This document shows positions 13,893 to 25,532 of a stretch of DNA of 64,000 bases, one piece after another. How positions within the stretch are numbered: the stretch's first letter is position 1; each line of letters opens with the position of its first letter. The notes under the pieces are model-generated. The model saw nothing but the letters and a program-made list of their open reading frames with translations. It was not told where the DNA came from and searched no databases. Origin of the DNA: Colius striatus (lineage: Eukaryota; Chordata; Aves; Coliiformes; Coliidae); the NCBI RefSeq assembly GCF_028858725.1, contig NC_084762.1, positions 6,891,374-6,955,373 of the forward strand. The letters are read 5' to 3'. A program made the position numbers and the translations under genes.

Positions 13893-16852
13893 CTTTAGGT
13901 GCACAACAGTTATTTTCTTGCAGGCTACTTGTGATGCAGACCATTGCTTCATCAATCATTTCAAAAAACAGTTTGCTGAAAGCAATTTTGTGTCAGTTAT
14001 ATTTATTAATTATTGAAACAGTTTGTGATATATTATGGCTGTGAGTAATAGTATTTATTGGTATATGAAGTTAAAGATTCCAGACTAATAACTTGGTGTT
14101 ATATTTGATTGATTGTGCATCTTGGCTGATCTGTTTGTACTAAAATTCAACAAGAATACAAACAAAGCCAGAAAAAAAGAGAGACAGGGCAAAAAAGTAA
14201 CCTGAAGCCACAAATTACTGTGGTATCATTGAAGTGGGATTTGGGAAATAACCATCAAACCCAGGGGTTTATTGCAATTTTTATTCTACAGTTGTAGCTT
14301 CCTGTGCCTTAAGATCTGATGCGTTCGGAAGAGTTATGCAAAGGAAAGCACTCCCTCAGTGATCCATCTCACCCAACTCCTTGTGAAACATATCACTGCT
14401 GAGGGTAACCAGACAGCACTTGCATCAGCTTTATAGCCCTGGCCTATGCTGGGAACCATACGGTGGTGAAACGACTTGGTTTTATGTCCTGATGCAATTG
14501 CTGTTTTACTTCTCAACCAGGGAGTGCTGGGCACACTCTATTGAACACCACGTTCTCACTCTTATCTGGCCCACTTTGGATTGGTACAACTGTCCTTTAA
14601 AAATGCTTTTTCCATGCTACTGCATCATGTAATCCCTCAGAAAGCTCCTACTCTCTGTTGCCTTATCCTTAAGCAAGCGGTCTTTGATAGCATCTTTGGA
14701 AAAGAAACTTCAGGAAATGTTATTACCTAAGTAATCTTTCTGGTTTATAAACTCAGAACAGTGAATGAGGTAGATTGATTTTGAGATCATTTGAGACTCA
14801 TGTCTGCTGAAATCAGAATGCCAGTGTGTGTTAGATGTGACAGATCCAATCTGATGCAGGTATCCACTAAAAGTAGGACAAAAGTCCCTAAATACTGTCA
14901 TACAAAAGCCTCATACAAAGAGCCAGTGTTTGTTGTTTGTTATCCTTTGTTTTACTGGTTTTCAGTTTGGTTTTCTTTTAAGGAGAGCAAAAAGAGAACA
15001 ATTGGCAAATGTTGTGTTACTGTCAATAATTTCAGGTGTCCAAATGACTGTACACTTAGTTTGCTGCTCTCATTGGTAACTGCCATTTTATGCAATGACT
15101 GGGTGATGTTTTAAATCTGCAGAGGTTTTGGAGTTGCAGAGACTTATGTCCTGAACATGAGGTGAAAAAGAAAACTATTCAAGAACTAAAATAATGCTCA
15201 AGTCCTTACCAAGTGGAGACTGATACAATTATTTTTGTCAAGCTAAGAATGATTACATTGCAGTAAAACTTTGATCAATCTGGACAGTCTCACCAGGAGA
15301 GTACATACATTTTAGTGACTATTCAAGTCACATCTATAAGTAAAAAACTTAGAGCAGAAGCCTCTGTAAAGTTTCAGTAGAATGGTTTGAAGTATTGCAG
15401 GTTCTTCACAGGGAAGTGGAGATGGTCTTTGTAAAACAGTGCTGGGTGTTGCTTCATACTGAGGACAAGAGTGAACTGAGGATCAAAGAAATCAGAGCAA
15501 TAATTTTATTGAAAGACATAACTGGGAAATACCCTTCATAGCCTGTGGGCATCCCAAAGGGTTGCCATTGCCTCTGTATCTTAATGAAGCTGTTTGCCAC
15601 TTAAGACAAAAGGACTGTCCAGGGTAACAATGCAACAGGACACTGAAGTGCTAACTAACTAGTTATAATGACAATAAATCAGAAGGAGTGGCTGTTTGTC
15701 TGTTGCTCAATGTCCAGGTAGTGTCTGTGGGGAAAAGAAATGCAGAGAGTTTAGGCAAGAGCTGCTTGGAAAAATGATGGAGGAGTCGGAGCGGGCCATT
15801 CAGTTTTCATAACCGAGTTCTCCTTCTTGTGAGTCCGTGGTCATGAACTTGCAGCATGTCTATGTGAGGTTGCTGTAGGCAGGCAGGGTTACCAGAGAGG
15901 TTGAGATTAGTTTCTGTCCTTGTATTTTTCAATAGTCAGATACTGATGATGAGCTCTAGAAAACTGAGTCATGCCTTGGCGGTGTAAAGGAAGCACAGGG
16001 AGCACTGATTCATCCACACCTGCCCTCCCCTACACCCATCCACCCTGTGCAGATGAACACTGGGCTGCCTGAGTAATCCTGTAAGACTGGAGATAATGGT
16101 TTTAATCATAGTGGTCGACTGAGCAGCCAGGATTAAGTACTGTAGTTCCATTTAATTAATGACAAGTGTATTTTGCTGTACTTTAGGGAAGCTGTCAGTT
16201 TGCACACTATCTGGCCACCAGGTAGAGTTATAAGGTTTACCTCCTGGCTTGGCTTCCTCCTGGAAGTTTTACAGCTTCCAGCTGTCATAAAGCACATTAA
16301 ACAGGAACACTAAAAGAGATTTGATTTTATTTATGACCATAACAAAGCTCTAGTTCTAATGGGAAAGCTGAAGTCTTTAAAGATAGCAACAGGCAGTACA
16401 AACACAACTCCTGCCTACCGCTTCCCCTTCAGAGAACGTGTTACTTGCTTTTCAGTGAATTAATATTCAGAGCAGGTCCAGTTCATCTTACATGCTGGGT
16501 TCATTTTAGTATATAATAAAACTTGATTTATTCTCATTTGGATATAGATGATATAGCCATATAAGCATAAGCCATTTATAAACACTTTCCAAATAGCATA
16601 ATATAATACCTACTCTCTTAGGTAGTTCTGAGGAACACCAAATGTTACTTGCCAAAGGGCAGAGATAAAAAAAAAGCAGTGTTTTGGATCTGAACATTGT
16701 GCCTGGAGCTAATGTTATGCTGATACTCTTTCAGTTGTTCAGTCTGGAAACAAAAAAACACAACCCCCCCCCAAAAAAAAGACTAGTATGCTTCCTTAGT
16801 GAACTCTTCTGAGTCTGGCAAACCTAACTCTTTCTTTATATTTTACTTACAG

Positions 16853-16982
16853 AATGGTCTTATCGTTGCCTGTTACCAAGGTTATGTGGATATTGTAATA
16901 GCCTTAGCACAATGCCCTCACCTCGATGTGAACTGGCAGGACAACGAAGGGAACACAGCTCTAATTACAGCTGCACAGGCAG
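16853..16982 (+). CDS. ANKRD33B: ANKRD33B coding exon (ankyrin repeats, first visible exon)
   Basis: The exon is 130 nt, entered in phase 0 after a TTTTACTTACAG acceptor and left in phase 1 at the strong donor CAG|GTAAGG. It encodes 43 residues plus one base. The translation starts [18 protein letters not shown] and contains [20 protein letters not shown], two linked ankyrin units: a helix-loop-helix with the L-I-V-A-C-Y-x-G-x-x-D/E-I-V pattern, then D-x-x-G-N-T-A-L-x-x-A-A-x-x-G. From memory the human ANKRD33B exon reads almost the same (VACYHGFVD, DVNWQDSEGNTALI). ANKRD33, the paralogue, is a photoreceptor-associated ankyrin protein, but that is family context and not evidence of function here. 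The open frame runs on to 17092 past the donor; that extension is intron. Confidence 0.93.
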
Positions 16983-19900
16983 GTAAGGCTCTTTGTTTCA
17001 CCTCTTGCATACAGGGTTTGAGGAGGGAGGTGTGCTGTGGCTACTATTTTCAGTACTTTTCTCAAAGCCCTAAAAGAAATGAGACTGCATGAAATAATCC
17101 TGGCCCAACCCATTTTGATTATTTTCTTTGAACTAATTAATCTACAGTATTTAAGACAGGAGAAGCTATATATTTCTAGTAGAGGTAATCAAATATTTTA
17201 ACTTAAAAATAGAGAACCTTGCCCAAGGGTGCAGTTTGTTCTGACAAGAAACCAGTCAACAGTGTGGTTGTGTAATGTTACATACTGGTGCTGGTAGCAT
17301 TGTCATTTCTTGTTGCAGTGGGTCTGTAGTAATTGCTGACTGTAGGAAAGCGTTCCATCAAAAAGAAGTATCTTAGCTGCTAGGACATTCTTCAACCACT
17401 CCACAGTTACATGCAAAAAAATCCCTATTTACATAGCCTTAGGAGGACTCAGTGTTTACCAACGTTGCTTTTGTAACACATGTTAATCCTGACACAGATA
17501 GGAGAGAGCAGAGTTTACCCACAGGTTTTCTTTTTATCCCATCCACCATGGTAATATTGAGGCCACATAAATGTATGAGATGCTCCCAGTAGAATTATTA
17601 GTTTCAAGTCTACAGTGACATTGCCAGCTGACATTGACAAGTAGTACCAAACTTGGCTTTGTCTTGTACCACAAAGTGAACTGTGCTAAAGAAGTGACTG
17701 AGAGATAGGTCTTGAATACTGGAAGAAAGAATTGTGACCAGGGTAGACATGTTCATGGCAAAGTCCTGACTGAGTATATAGCAGCTTTCCAAAGAAAGTG
17801 GAGAAGTCTCCCAAACACTCACCTACTTTTATTTATCTGCCTTGATAAAAATTTGGACTCTAAAAGGTTTAACACTGACTCTTTCCTGACCTTTATAACT
17901 CACGATAAGGAGCTCAGAACTAATCCAGAGGGCTGACATTGACTTGACACTCTGTGCCAGTGCTTGATATTGATCCCCAAAGCAACTGGAAATGACTGTA
18001 GTCAGCAGAAGCTTATACAAACTCCCAACAACTCGGATGTTTTCCCCTGCCTACGATAATCCTGAGCTACGGTGTTGACACCAGTTATTTAATTCATTAT
18101 CACAAGATACTGCTGGAGCGTTAATAGAGTTTACAGTGAGGTTAACATTGCAACCAGAGCAGCTGCAGTGCAATAGATGCTGCTTAATTATTGCTAAATG
18201 TTAAGTAGTAACACTGAGCAGTGTACTACAAAGAACTGAAAGCAAAGCTTATGCAAGCTTTCCTTTAGTGGAGGGTTTGTTTAGTTAGGTATTTAGCTTT
18301 AGGCCATGAAAATCAAGATTATTTTGCAAAGTACATGATTCTGAGAGATTGCTGCTATTCACATCAAAAGTATAGGCTTTCCTGTGGAAGGTCTAATAGC
18401 AAATCTACATTATTTCAGTGAATTGTAAGGTGATATCAGAAGGTTTCAGAAAGTGCTGCCATTTTTGTTATGACCCACTGACCGTATGGGCCATCATGTA
18501 TGGACAGACTCTGAAGAAAGGAGCTGGATGGGAAAGAAGCTTCAAAAAGGGTGAAGTGAGGAAACTCACATTCAAACTTATTTTCTCAGTTCTGCTGCTT
18601 CTGAGGACACAGCTACATCAGTGTCAGTATGTGGTAGCTGGCATAACCTTGTGTTTAAAGAGAATCCCATTTGCTCACAAAGTATAGATGTTTTACATTA
18701 CAGGGACCAGTTTGGGGCAAGGCTGTAGAGCTGGGAACTGGGAACACAAAATCAGAAGTTATCCCAGTTTCTGGTTATTAAGGGAGGTGTGAGAACACAA
18801 ACACCTAAAGCATCCAGAGGACAAAAGCTGCTGGATACCTTCAGTTCCATCCATCCCTCAGAAAGCACTCGCCCTCCCATAGATCAAACACACACTTTTT
18901 GCAGGTACAATCCGAAATCATGATGTTATATGACAGAACATCTTCCTTACTACACAGCTTATCCTTTTGCCTGTATTACACAGATTACTAGATAATGTTG
19001 TCATCATTATAGGCATTTCCTCCATGGCAGCAATGAAGTGAAGGAAGTTATTATATGCATCTGTGATGATCTCTAGATATGGCTCACAGGGCAAGGAAGG
19101 GTATCCATAGCACACTGGTTCTGGTAGCACATCGATCTGGCTTACAAGCAGCAAGAGCCTGATGCAAATTATCATCAAACTGACTGAGGCCAAGCTAATT
19201 TATTTTAGAGATTCATACTTTCATGGCAGACTTTAAATCATGGAAGACTTAACTGGTTTGTGACTTAGCCACAAGCTTCTCTTTTGCCCAGACATGGGAC
19301 AAATGAAGCAAACTTCGTGGCCTTAAATCAAAGGTGTATGATGGAGTCTGAACAAAAACCTGGCAGCCCTGAGTTTTGCTTCAAATTTGATATCTCTTTC
19401 AATTAGAAATTTAAAGCAAACCTCAGCTGACAGAAGCTCCTGCAGATTAAAACTGAAGTGGTTTTCAGGAATCCCTGAGACACAAAACCCCTGACAATCA
19501 CAAACCTCTTATTTTTGCTGCTATTTTTTCTTTTGCTAGTATTTTTTTTGCCCAACTGTGTAGTCTCCTGGAGAGTTTTGGCAAAGCATATTCTTTCAGG
19601 ACTGACTGTTAGGATCCTCCCAGATTTCCAAACATTTCTTACTGCTGCTATACTTTTGGCATAGGGAAGAACATCTTTAGTAATGTAATAATGGCTGAAA
19701 ACTCTTTCATCTTATTATTTCTCCTGGTTTCAGTTTCTGTTTCTGGTTTCTGTGGTCAAAAAGCAGTATTTCAGCTGTTCCAAAACCCCCATGAAGATGC
19801 ATGCTGTACACCAGAGCATGTCCTGCAAAACAATTTGAGCACAAAGACCCTCCCAGCAGTAACCAGTACCTTGCTAGGTTTTGATCTTATGCGACATGAA

Positions 19901-21338
19901 GTCATTGAAGCTGAAGCTTCTATATGGAGTAAGCAAGACTTGGTCACTTAATCCTGCCCTGAACTCACTTCATTTTTGCTCAGCTTGAGGCAGTTTGCTG
20001 TATCTTTATATTTCATTTGCATCAGACTGCACAAGATAGATCTCCTTATTTGGTTTTCTGTGACTCTGGTGTTACTAAGCTGATGTGTGATATCTCTACC
20101 TCTGCTCAGGTTTCAGGAGAGTTTCCAGTTATGCAGGCAAAGTAGCAGAGTTCAGCAAATTCTAGGATATAGAGTAACACTTTGGAAAACATCTTAAATT
20201 AATTGCTAAAGATTTCCTAAACTTGCTTTCCAAGGCAAATGCAGGACTGTGTTGGTACAGAGCTACTGCTGATGCACCAGATGTGACAGTACAGACGTTT
20301 AAAATTGTCCTGTATGAATTACAATCCGCTTTGGTAACATTTCTAGATGACTTTGAATGACATGCATCACAGAACACTCAGCTGGACTGCAGAGTGAGAT
20401 GAGAGAATATTTTTACAGCTCCTAGTAATTAAATTGTGATTGTCGCAGCTGCCTGACAGACTGCATTACTTTACAAAGCGTCAAAGCATCATAAAATGAA
20501 TGACAAGAGAAGGGAAAAGCTGTTTTGAATGAGTCATAATGGCACTAGATATTCATCTTGTTCTCATAGCCCAATTATAAAGACTTGATGTTTTAATTGG
20601 TCTTCCAGAGATGCCTTCATCTACTCCGCATGCCCTTGCTGACACTAGTCAGCCTGGGCTACAAGGCACGTGAATAGCAGCAACAGTTGCTCTTAGAAAC
20701 AGAACTGAAATAATTCATTTTACTACCAAAACTGACTGTTTTCCTATCGCTGGAGAGCAGACAAGTGGCTTTACACTGTCAGATGGAAAATAAAAACGTG
20801 AGGTTATACACAAAATATTCCAGTGTCTCATCTCAGGCCTGGCAAGGCTCATTAGTGTCCTTGGCTGGAACTACCACATGTAATCACTTTTTAATGAAGT
20901 GCCAGGACTGTAAGGCTCAAATTTACCAGGAGAAGGGAAAGAGCTGAGCGTTTGCAGTCAGTTCCCCTCGGTGATTGGCTTTCCTTCCATAAGCTGTAAG
21001 ATTCCCTTTGTAATGCTGCTCGCTGAGTAAAGAAACTGAGGCCCCTTGCAACCTCAGAGTGACCACCTAAATTATTCCCCCCTTACTTTAAACTGTCTTT
21101 TCAGAGAGAAGAGCACCTTGACAGAAGGTGGGAAGCCAGGTTTCCAGGTGCCTATCCCAAGCCTATGCCAAAGTTTGACCCTAAGGCTGCTGACTGCAGT
21201 GATCAGAGGAGGATACGAGGAATTAATTACGTGCATTTTTGTCCAGTTATCAAACCTACAAGAGTAATTTTTGGTTTAACTTTGAGACAGTGTTTTAATT
21301 CAGTGACATGTTTTCTTGGCTTTTTCCTTTCTTCACAG
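16983..21338 (+). other. ANKRD33B: ANKRD33B intron 2
   Basis: This 4.36 kb intron is bounded by GTAAGG at its start and CTTCACAG at its end. It separates phase-1 exon ends that restore a glycine codon (G|GG). I found no clear CR1 copy in it. It contains an enhancer-like block around 18.05-18.19 kb with a TAATCC site and an inverted repeat, described in the findings. The remaining open frames are short and look like chance. Confidence 0.85.
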
Positions 21339-21479
21339 GGCACATAACCATTACAAACTATTTGTTGAACTACTTTCCCGGGCTCGATATAGAGAAGAGG
21401 AACGCGTTTGGGTTCACAGCGCTGATGAAATCCGCGATGCAGGGCCGAACTGAATGTGTGAAAGCCTTGATGTTGGCAG
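21339..21479 (+). CDS. ANKRD33B: ANKRD33B coding exon (central ankyrin repeats)
   Basis: The exon is 141 nt and phase 1 at both ends, so its loss would keep the frame. The acceptor is TTCTTCACAG and the donor GCAG|GTATGT. The translation contains [19 protein letters not shown], then [20 protein letters not shown] and VKALMLAG. The [17 protein letters not shown] core is the characteristic ankyrin unit of ANKRD33/ANKRD33B, and I recall the human sequence as nearly identical. The ankyrin domain presumably binds a protein partner; none can be named from sequence. CpG-containing codons (GCG, GGC CGA) stand out against the AT-rich flanks, as expected for a conserved exon. Confidence 0.95.
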
Positions 21480-22215
21480 GTATGTCTAACTGTCAGTACT
21501 AGACAGTCACATGCAAGCACCAAGAAGGAAACTGGCTCCTGGTGTGTTTACTCTGAGTGGTGTGGTGCAGCCATTTCCCTGGAAACAGCTGCAGCTTTTA
21601 AATAAGTCACAGGTAAGGTGGTGAAGGCACGTGCTGCAGGTGAGGCAGTGTCCAGTTTGCCTGTGGAAACTTATCCAGGAGCTCTCCAAGAGCTCTCAGA
21701 GTGAGATTCATTGTCTTCAGGACTGTTCAGGGAGTGTGATCATCAAGATTTGTAGACAAAAGAGCTCATGAAGTTCACGACAGAGCTAGGAAAGACATGG
21801 AGGTCTCTTGCTGCCAGCTTTGTGGGTGTGATAGTGCAAAGGTGCATGATGGTGGTGGGACTGCAGACAGACCTCCACTTCTCTCTCCAGTCATGAAAGG
21901 TCCTGGGGCAGGAAGTGAAGAGCTTTGGGGGCTCTGACTCCTGTTAAAAGAGTTGAGTGTAGGTTTCCTATCCCACAGAGGACAGTAGTGGGAAATCTGG
22001 CAATATAGAGCACAACTTCTCTTTCTAAGCCCTCTACAGATCTGAGTTTGGTCTCCAGGTTTATGGGCAACAGAGAACCAGCAGGTCTGTCTCTGCTGTA
22101 GGAGGGGCTGTGGCACAGGGAGCGAGCAGATCCATCTCAGCCCACCTGTCTCTCTTTGTATGTGGGCACAGGAAACACATTTCTTGCTGTTGACTCTTGA
22201 CCACGGTTGATGTAA

Positions 22216-22477
22216 TGAGTGATAGGACAAGAGGAAATGGCCTCAAATTGTTCCAGGGGAGGTTTAGACTGGACATTAGGAACATTTTTTTTACTGAGAA
22301 GGTTATTAGACACTGTCCCAGGCTGCCCAGAGAGGTGGTGGAGTCCCCATCCCTGGAGGTATTGCAAAGCTGTGGAGCTGAGGTGCTGAGGGACGTGGTT
22401 CAGTGGTGGGTTTGGCAGTGTGAGGGGACGGGTTGGACTCGATGAGCTTAAAGGTCCAACCAAAATGATTCTATGAA
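22216..22477 (+). mobile_element. CR1 LINE 3' fragment in ANKRD33B intron 3
   Basis: It contains GTGATAGGACAAGAGGAAAT, TTAGACTGGACATTAGGAAC, CAGGCTGCCCAGAGAGGTGG and a final ATGATTCTATGAA. The subfamily is of the TTGGACTCGATGAGCTTAAA type. Confidence 0.92.
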
Positions 22478-23583
22478 TCTCCAGCTGTATGCATTGAGAG
22501 GTGAAGGGGTTCTGGAAAGGAAAGTCAGAAGGCTGAGAGGCATTGGGATGACAGCCTCTACAGCAGCAGTCCCAGCATACTGCACCTTCTAGACACAACA
22601 TGGTATGTTTTTATTATATGAAGTGGTGTACAAATTATTAGGTGAGAATTAAATAACTGGCATATATTAGTATATATTTGCATATTACAGTTGCAGATAT
22701 TTGACACAAATGAAATATTATAGAAATTACATTAGGCTGCATGTGAATGACCAAGAATCCTCCAGGTCCATTTCGTTGAGAGATCTTGAATAAGTCATTA
22801 TTCCAGTCATTTTACTGTTGCAGCAGTCTAACCCCTCATAACCTATTTCAAGTCAGAGCCATTTATCAAGCATAGTGATATTACTTTCATTCATTTCCAT
22901 AATACCCAGTTTCTAGATGTTGATATGACACAGGAAATGTTTGGATTGATGTAGTAACTAGCATCTTCCTTTCTGCAAGGTTCTGTAGCCTCTTACACAG
23001 CTACCAGGGTTTGGAATTGGATAATTCACTTTGGAGTTAAATTGTTGTGAATCAAGACTATAAAATGAGTGTCAGAGCTAGAGTACTGCTAGACACAGAT
23101 GCACCTTCTGGATTAACACATACTTGGTGCTGATGCTAGTTCAGAATTTTCCAGTATGTGTGATAAATTCTCACTTAGAACAAAACTTCAATCCCAAGAC
23201 CTTAAGACTTGTTAAATGGATGTTACAGTGTCATGGCTGGAGATCTGCTGGAAGCTTGTTCTTTGAGTTTTGACCACTAAAAGGTATTTCAGAACCTTTC
23301 CATCTGTGTAGATAACTCAGTCCTTGTTATTCCATTTCTTGTACAAAAAGTATCAATATCAAACTTCACTGTGTGGTTGCTGCCTCTGGCATCTGAACCT
23401 TCTCGTTTTCATGATTCATAAGAAAGTAGAATACTAGGGAAGACAAATCTTTTACCAGACAGAAAATTGCTTTGTTAGCTTTGAGTTTACCCACAGGAAG
23501 TTGTATCGGTCTGTTTGTGCATCAGAGACAGCGAGGATACCAAAGATCATTTATTGGCTAAAGAGATGTATAGTTAATAAACT

Positions 23584-24091
23584 TGAGATCACATCTGGAA
23601 TATTGTGTCCAGTTCTGGGCCCTTCAGTTCAAGAAGGACGGGGAGCTGCTGGAGAGAGTTCAGCACAGGGACATAGAGATGATTCAGGGAGTGGAGCATC
23701 TCTCTTATGATGAAAGGCTGAGGGAGCTGGGGCTCTTTACCTTGGAGAAGACTGAGGGGTGACCTCATGAATGGTTACAAATATGTAAAGGGTGGGTGTG
23801 AGGAGGATGGAGCCAGGCTGTGCTCAGTGATGGCCAATGACAGGACAAGAGACAATGGGTATAAGCTGGAACATAAGAGGTTCCAAAGAAACACAAGGAA
23901 ATGCTACTTCCCTGTTCAGGTGAGGGAGCACTGGAACAGGCTGCCAAGATGGGTTGTGGAGTCTCCCGTGGAGACATTCAAACCCATCTGGACAAGTTCT
24001 TGTGTGACCTACTCTAGGTGGCTCTGCTCTGGCAGAGACTGGATGATCTTTTGAGGTCCCTTCCAACCCTTAACATTCTGTGATTCTGTAA
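23584..24091 (+). mobile_element. CR1 LINE 3' fragment (about 500 bp)
   Basis: The copy starts in the end of ORF2 (TATTGTGTCCAGTTCTGGGC, then CTGGAGAGAGTTCAGCACAG), continues through the AAAGGGTGGGTGTGAGGAGG 3'UTR segment and ends ACATTCTGTGATTCTGTA. The frame is broken, so no functional reverse transcriptase remains. Confidence 0.93.
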
Positions 24092-24382
24092 TACATTTCT
24101 AAATTGCAGTTTATATACATGTTTTGGTGAGCATTTTGCAGATCCTCACATTCTGAGCTCAAAATAGTGCCCACAAAGGAAATGTGGTAAATTAATTGTC
24201 TGCACTCAATTGAGTATTTGATTGTTGTTAAGCACCGTGTACTCTGGTGAAATGCAGGGAGGGAGCTGTTCATTCAGAATAGATTTAGAAGTAGTTTGGG
24301 GATTAAGAGGTACTGGGTGGCTGCTGACAATAAAGTGTCAGTTTGTTGCAGAATGTGAAAGAAACTGTTATTGAATGATTTC

Positions 24383-24486
24383 AGGTGTTCCTGTGTGACC
24401 TGATCTAAGTGAACCTGCTTCTGCAGGGGGGTTGGACTAGATGATCTCTAAAGGTCCCTTTCAACCCCTACCATTCTATGATTTGG
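24383..24486 (+). mobile_element. CR1 LINE 3' end fragment
   Basis: A short copy from TTCCTGTGTGACCTGATCTA through GGGGTTGGACTAGATGATCT to CATTCTATGATTT. It lies 0.3 kb after the previous copy in the same orientation. Confidence 0.93.
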
Positions 24487-25231
24487 TGAAAAAAGCCTGA
24501 TTTCTCAAACACAACAGTAACATTAAATGTACAAGGGCATGGAAATATAGGGGGGAAAACACCTCAAATCAGCTGTGGGTCTACTTGCATAGCTACAAAA
24601 CAGGTATTTTTGAAAACAGGTGTTTTAGAAGGTTTTATCTGTTTAGTGGCTTGGTTAACACATCTATTGATGGGCACCTACCTATGGCAATGCAGGAGGC
24701 CAGTAAAGGAAAATGACTCACCTTCCTGGCTGCCTAAGCATGCATTTTTCACAATCAGATGGGGAAGAGGTAAAAGCCATGTGTTGCAGATGGCTGGAGA
24801 TGGATTGTCAAAGTGCCTGACCTCTCTGATATCTGAGTGCCTGGAAGGTGGCCAAGGTCAATCGCTACAAGATGAAGGCGCTCTGAGACACTTGTCCATA
24901 ATGTTGCTCTTTCCAAGTGAATCTTTGGAACATGTGAATTTGCTGTTTGTGAGCGCACAGGGAGTAAGAGGGGAAACCCAGTCCGCTCATCAGCAGTTTG
25001 TCACAGGCTGCTGCGCTGCCAGGACCACGCTGCTGCCAGCAAGCACAGAAATGCCAGCTGTAATTCACATGTCAAGCCCTGCTGTAATCTCCAGCGTAAA
25101 CTCAGTGCTGCTTTGCTAAAGTCGTCAGAGTGGCTGTGAATCTGGAGTCTGGGCTTTAAATACTGCGTATAAAACAGGTCAGTAACAGATGCCCGAGCTC
25201 TTTCATTGTGTTTTAAAATAAGTCAGGAGTT

Positions 25232-25369
25232 TAGAATCACAGAATGTGAAGTGTTGGAAGGGACCCTGAAAGATCATCCAGTCCAACCCCCCTGCCAGAG
25301 GAGGGCCACCTGGAGTAGGTCACACAGGAACTCATCCAGGTGGGTTTGGACTGTCTCCAGAGAAGGAAG
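25232..25369 (-). mobile_element. CR1 LINE 3' fragment just upstream of ANKRD33B terminal exon
   Basis: A reverse-orientation tail: AATCACAGAATGTGAAGTGT, ATCATCCAGTCCAACCCCCC, GTCACACAGGAACTCATCCA and GTCTCCAGAGAAGG. It ends about 160 bp before the exon's acceptor at 25531-25532. Confidence 0.9.
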
Positions 25370-25532
25370 TCAGGAACACGACCTCTTCTTATTGCACATT
25401 CACTTTGACACAAGTATTGTTTTGTGTTGTATGTGATGTTTTCTTGCAGCTATCTGCCAGGTCCAGCTGTGATCATAGCAACAAAAAGGCAGGCAGTTTC
25501 ACTAATCAACACTAACTGTTCTTTTCTTTGAG

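Larger units (their letters stand above)
1..16852 (+). other. ANKRD33B: ANKRD33B intron 1 (3' part)
   Basis: This stretch precedes the first visible coding exon and ends in a pyrimidine-rich tract and AG acceptor at 16851-16852. I see no coding exon in it: the open frames are short, unrelated to ankyrin proteins and lack convincing splice contexts. It holds CR1 fragments near 1.9, 2.6, 7.4, 9.0, 12.0 and 13.5 kb, an (AT)16 microsatellite at 4321, short C-rich runs at about 8519 and 16764, and one homeobox/nuclear-receptor-site-rich block near 11.3 kb. The first coding exon of the family, usually GC-rich, is not recognisable here and should lie before base 1. Intron status is inferred from the exon order. 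Confidence 0.75.
21480..25532 (+). other. ANKRD33B: ANKRD33B intron 3, CR1-rich
   Basis: This 4.05 kb intron has a GTATGT donor and a TTCTTTTCTTTGAG acceptor. The acceptor has G at -3, which is weaker than the usual CAG. The intron carries four CR1 pieces (22.2, 23.6-24.1, 24.4 and 25.2 kb), the densest cluster in the window. A 169-codon open frame at 24610-25119 lies between two of them and shows no domain I recognise. Confidence 0.85.

Noticed and set aside
1..16852. Search for the ANKRD33B first coding exon or promoter
   Set aside because: No CpG island, acidic N-terminal coding segment or plausible start was seen; the region behaves as intron.
22061..22601. Overlapping - strand open frames up to 154 codons
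   Set aside because: They are antisense to the CR1 copy at 22.2 kb and its flank; the predicted peptides show no domain.
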